From NCBI GenBank assembly GCA_023264755.1, contig JAHFVB010000227.1, positions 1-7,812 on the forward strand: DNA of 7,812 nucleotides, written 5' to 3'. The translations under genes and the position numbers were made by a program. This DNA is from Mycobacterium sp. (GTDB taxonomy: Bacteria; Actinomycetota; Actinomycetes; Mycobacteriales; Mycobacteriaceae). Positions 6,397-7,812 of this stretch are shown here, in pieces (the first letter of the stretch is position 1; every line of letters begins with the position of its first letter). A model generated the notes under the pieces. The model made no database searches and was not told the origin of the DNA. It saw nothing but the letters and a program-made list of their open reading frames with translations.

Positions 6397-7569
6397 ATGG
6401 TACTCAGTCCGTACGACGAACTGCCCGTTCATCAAACGTCGCGCCCGCTGTCGGTGGTGGCCGACACGAGCACGGGCTTCGACGACGGATACTACTTCGG
6501 CGCCTTCTCCGCGGTGGACCAGACGTTCTGCTTCCAGGGGCTGCGCATCTTGCCGAACACCGACCTCGTCGGTGGCTACGTCGGGCTGCACCGTGGGGGC
6601 CGGCAACGCACGGTGCGGTTCAGCCGGACGTGGCGCGACGTATGCGACACCGCGGTGGGCCCCTACCGGATCACGGTGGTCACTCCCTACCGGCACATTC
6701 GGTTGCAGTTGGCTCCCAACGAAAGTGGGCTGTCCTGCGAGTTGGACTGGTACGGGGCCGCGCCGGCCTACCTGGAGGCCCATCACCTGGCCACCAACCG
6801 GGGCCGGCCGACGACCGATCAGTCGCGGTACTCGCAGGCGGGCACCGTCCGAGGATGGATCGATCTAGATGGGGAACGCATTGACGTCGGTCCTCCGCAC
6901 TGGTTCGGCAGTCGCGACCATTCGTGGGGGGTGTACTTCGAGCGGCCTCCACTCGCTCCCGATGCGGCACTGCTGCCGCCCCGGGCGCCCGAGGGGGTGA
7001 GCCGCGCACTGCGGTTCTGGACGCTGTTCGCCTCCGACGGGATGTCCGGCTTCTACGCGATTCACGAGGACGCGTTGGGGCGACAGGTCCCGATGAACGA
7101 CACTTTCGGCACGCCGTTCGAGGGGCGCCTCAGCGTGGGCTGGGACGACGAGGTCTACGAACTCACGGCCGGGCGGTGCGATCTCAAGCTGGTGCCCGGC
7201 ACGCGCCTGCTGCACCGTGCGCGCGTCGTGCTGCGCGATTCGGCTGGGGCGCAATGGGTGCAAGAGGTGCAGCCCGCGTGCTTGCCGTGGGTGACGTCGA
7301 CCATCGGGTACCAGGCCTGCTCGTGGCGCGATGGTGGTTCGATGCGCACCTACCACGGTCCGGGGACCTCGGTGGAATTCGACGAGATCGACGTCAGCAC
7401 GCAACCGTTCGATCACCGACAGCACGACGGCACGTTGCAGCGCGGCCTCATCGGCAAGGAATATCTCGTGAGTACGCGCACCGTCGCTCCCGACGGCCGG
7501 GAATGGGTGGGGGCAGGTCAGACCGAGTTGTTCCTCGACGGTCCATACGCGCCGCTGGGGCTCGGCTGA
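6397..7569 (+). CDS. Protein of unknown function with RDHSWG motif (possible AttH/CrtC-like or DUF7064/7065 group)
   Basis: 390 residues from ATG 6397 (404 if ATG 6355 is used). The N-terminus MVLSPYDELPVHQTSRPL, then FDDGYYFG, resembles the opening of uncharacterised actinobacterial and proteobacterial proteins of about 350-400 residues that occur near lipid, steroid and aromatic catabolism genes. The chain is rich in alternating hydrophobic strands with many Trp, Tyr and Gly, consistent with an all-beta, lipocalin-like two-barrel fold. The most distinctive motif is FGSRDHSWGV (Gly171 to Val179), whose Asp-His-Ser-Trp core is the family hallmark; in CrtC-type hydratases a comparable barrel binds a hydrophobic substrate. 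There is no signal peptide, membrane helix or known cofactor motif. It shares a divergent intergenic region with the P450 and converges on the iron-sulfur gene with a 9-base gap. Function is not known; binding or hydrating a hydrophobic compound is speculation. Confidence 0.8.
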   Translation: MVLSPYDELPVHQTSRPLSVVADTSTGFDDGYYFGAFSAVDQTFCFQGLRILPNTDLVGGYVGLHRGGRQRTVRFSRTWRDVCDTAVGPYRITVVTPYRHIRLQLAPNESGLSCELDWYGAAPAYLEAHHLATNRGRPTTDQSRYSQAGTVRGWIDLDGERIDVGPPHWFGSRDHSWGVYFERPPLAPDAALLPPRAPEGVSRALRFWTLFASDGMSGFYAIHEDALGRQVPMNDTFGTPFEGRLSVGWDDEVYELTAGRCDLKLVPGTRLLHRARVVLRDSAGAQWVQEVQPACLPWVTSTIGYQACSWRDGGSMRTYHGPGTSVEFDEIDVSTQPFDHRQHDGTLQRGLIGKEYLVSTRTVAPDGREWVGAGQTELFLDGPYAPLGLG

Positions 7570-7578
7570 GCCCGCACC

Positions 7579-7812
7579 TCAGAGGTCCAGGACCAGTCGA
7601 GTTCCCTTGCACCGGCTGACACAGATCATCATGACGTCGCCTCGCTCCTGCTCCTGCTCGGTCAGATAGTCGTCGCGATGATCGGGCAGGCCTTCGAGCA
7701 CCCGCGTCTCGCATTCGCCGCAGTAGCCTTCCTCGCACGAAAAGGGATGGTCGGGAAGAAGCTTCTTGACTTCCTGCTCGGCGACCACCGCGTCGATCAT
7801 TGCGGCGGGCCC
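7579..7812 (-). CDS. C-terminal plant-type [2Fe-2S] ferredoxin domain, partial (probable oxidoreductase of phthalate dioxygenase reductase type)
   Basis: 78 codons, open through the right edge, so the N-terminal part lies outside. The cluster ligands are clear: FSCEEGYCGEC gives C-x4-C-x2-C, and a fourth Cys follows 29 residues later in MMICVSRC. The end, CKGTRLVLDL, matches the C-termini of reductases of the phthalate dioxygenase reductase/VanB class, which carry electrons from NAD(P)H through FMN or FAD to an oxygenase. The ATG at 7800 is in frame, but four open codons precede it (Gly-Pro-Ala-Ala), so it is probably internal. GPAAMIDAVV resembles the CGPxxMIDAV end of a reductase NAD domain. 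A free-standing ferredoxin is the alternative. It could serve the P450 or an unseen Rieske oxygenase; its own operon lies beyond the window. Confidence 0.85.
   Translation of the reverse strand, partial: GPAAMIDAVVAEQEVKKLLPDHPFSCEEGYCGECETRVLEGLPDHRDDYLTEQEQERGDVMMICVSRCKGTRLVLDL

Noticed and set aside
7579..7800. Complete 73-residue ferredoxin starting at ATG 7800.
   Set aside because: The frame stays open to the window edge and the first strands of the [2Fe-2S] fold would be missing, so it is treated as a partial gene.
1..7812. Mobile-element or foreign-island signs such as transposases, tRNA borders or composition shifts.
   Set aside because: None seen; composition is uniform apart from the short AT-rich promoter gap at 6304-6396.

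Overview
The window is about 7.8 kb of high-GC DNA with frequent GTG starts, short AGGAG-type ribosome binding sites and FadE, CYP and MaoC-type gene content. This points to an actinobacterium, most likely a Mycobacterium/Mycolicibacterium or close relative; the lineage is inferred from style and gene families, not from a marker gene. No stretch longer than 300 bases lacks a gene. I see no tRNA, rRNA, CRISPR array, insertion sequence, integrase or plasmid/phage gene.

Left block (1-4848, + strand) is a tightly packed acyl-CoA beta-oxidation operon. It holds the 3' end of an acyl-CoA dehydrogenase with a catalytic-type glutamate, an MFE-2-like short-chain dehydrogenase, a double-hotdog MaoC-type protein whose GTG start overlaps the SDR stop codon, a second acyl-CoA dehydrogenase lacking both usual catalytic-glutamate positions, and an enoyl-CoA hydratase/isomerase-family gene. 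The two dehydrogenases look like an alpha/beta pair, as in the heterotetrameric FadE enzymes of mycobacterial steroid side-chain catabolism. Together they could cover dehydrogenation, hydration and 3-hydroxyacyl-CoA oxidation. No thiolase or CoA ligase is in view, and the substrate cannot be read from the sequence.

The hydratase/isomerase gene appears doubly damaged. A one-base frameshift in a short A-run near 4291 separates its first 28 codons from the rest, and about 42 residues are missing after the conserved PRSVG motif near 4651. It is called here as a pseudogene, with sequencing or assembly error as the main alternative for the frameshift.

Middle (4849-4986) is a 138-base convergent gap holding a nested inverted repeat, probably a bidirectional terminator. 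Next comes a cytochrome P450 on the - strand (4987-6303) with complete heme, I-helix and ExxR signatures.

Right block (6304-7812): an AT-rich divergent intergenic region separates the P450 from a + strand gene for a 390-residue protein of unknown function carrying an RDHSWG motif. This is tentatively related to the AttH/CrtC-like or DUF7064/7065 lipocalin-like proteins. It converges, with a 9-base gap, on the 3' end of a - strand gene encoding a plant-type [2Fe-2S] domain that runs off the window. A plausible reading is an accessory catabolic locus for a hydrophobic acyl, steroid or terpenoid-like substrate: P450 and iron-sulfur redox proteins for oxygenation, and the operon for side-chain beta-oxidation. 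That linkage is inference from proximity.
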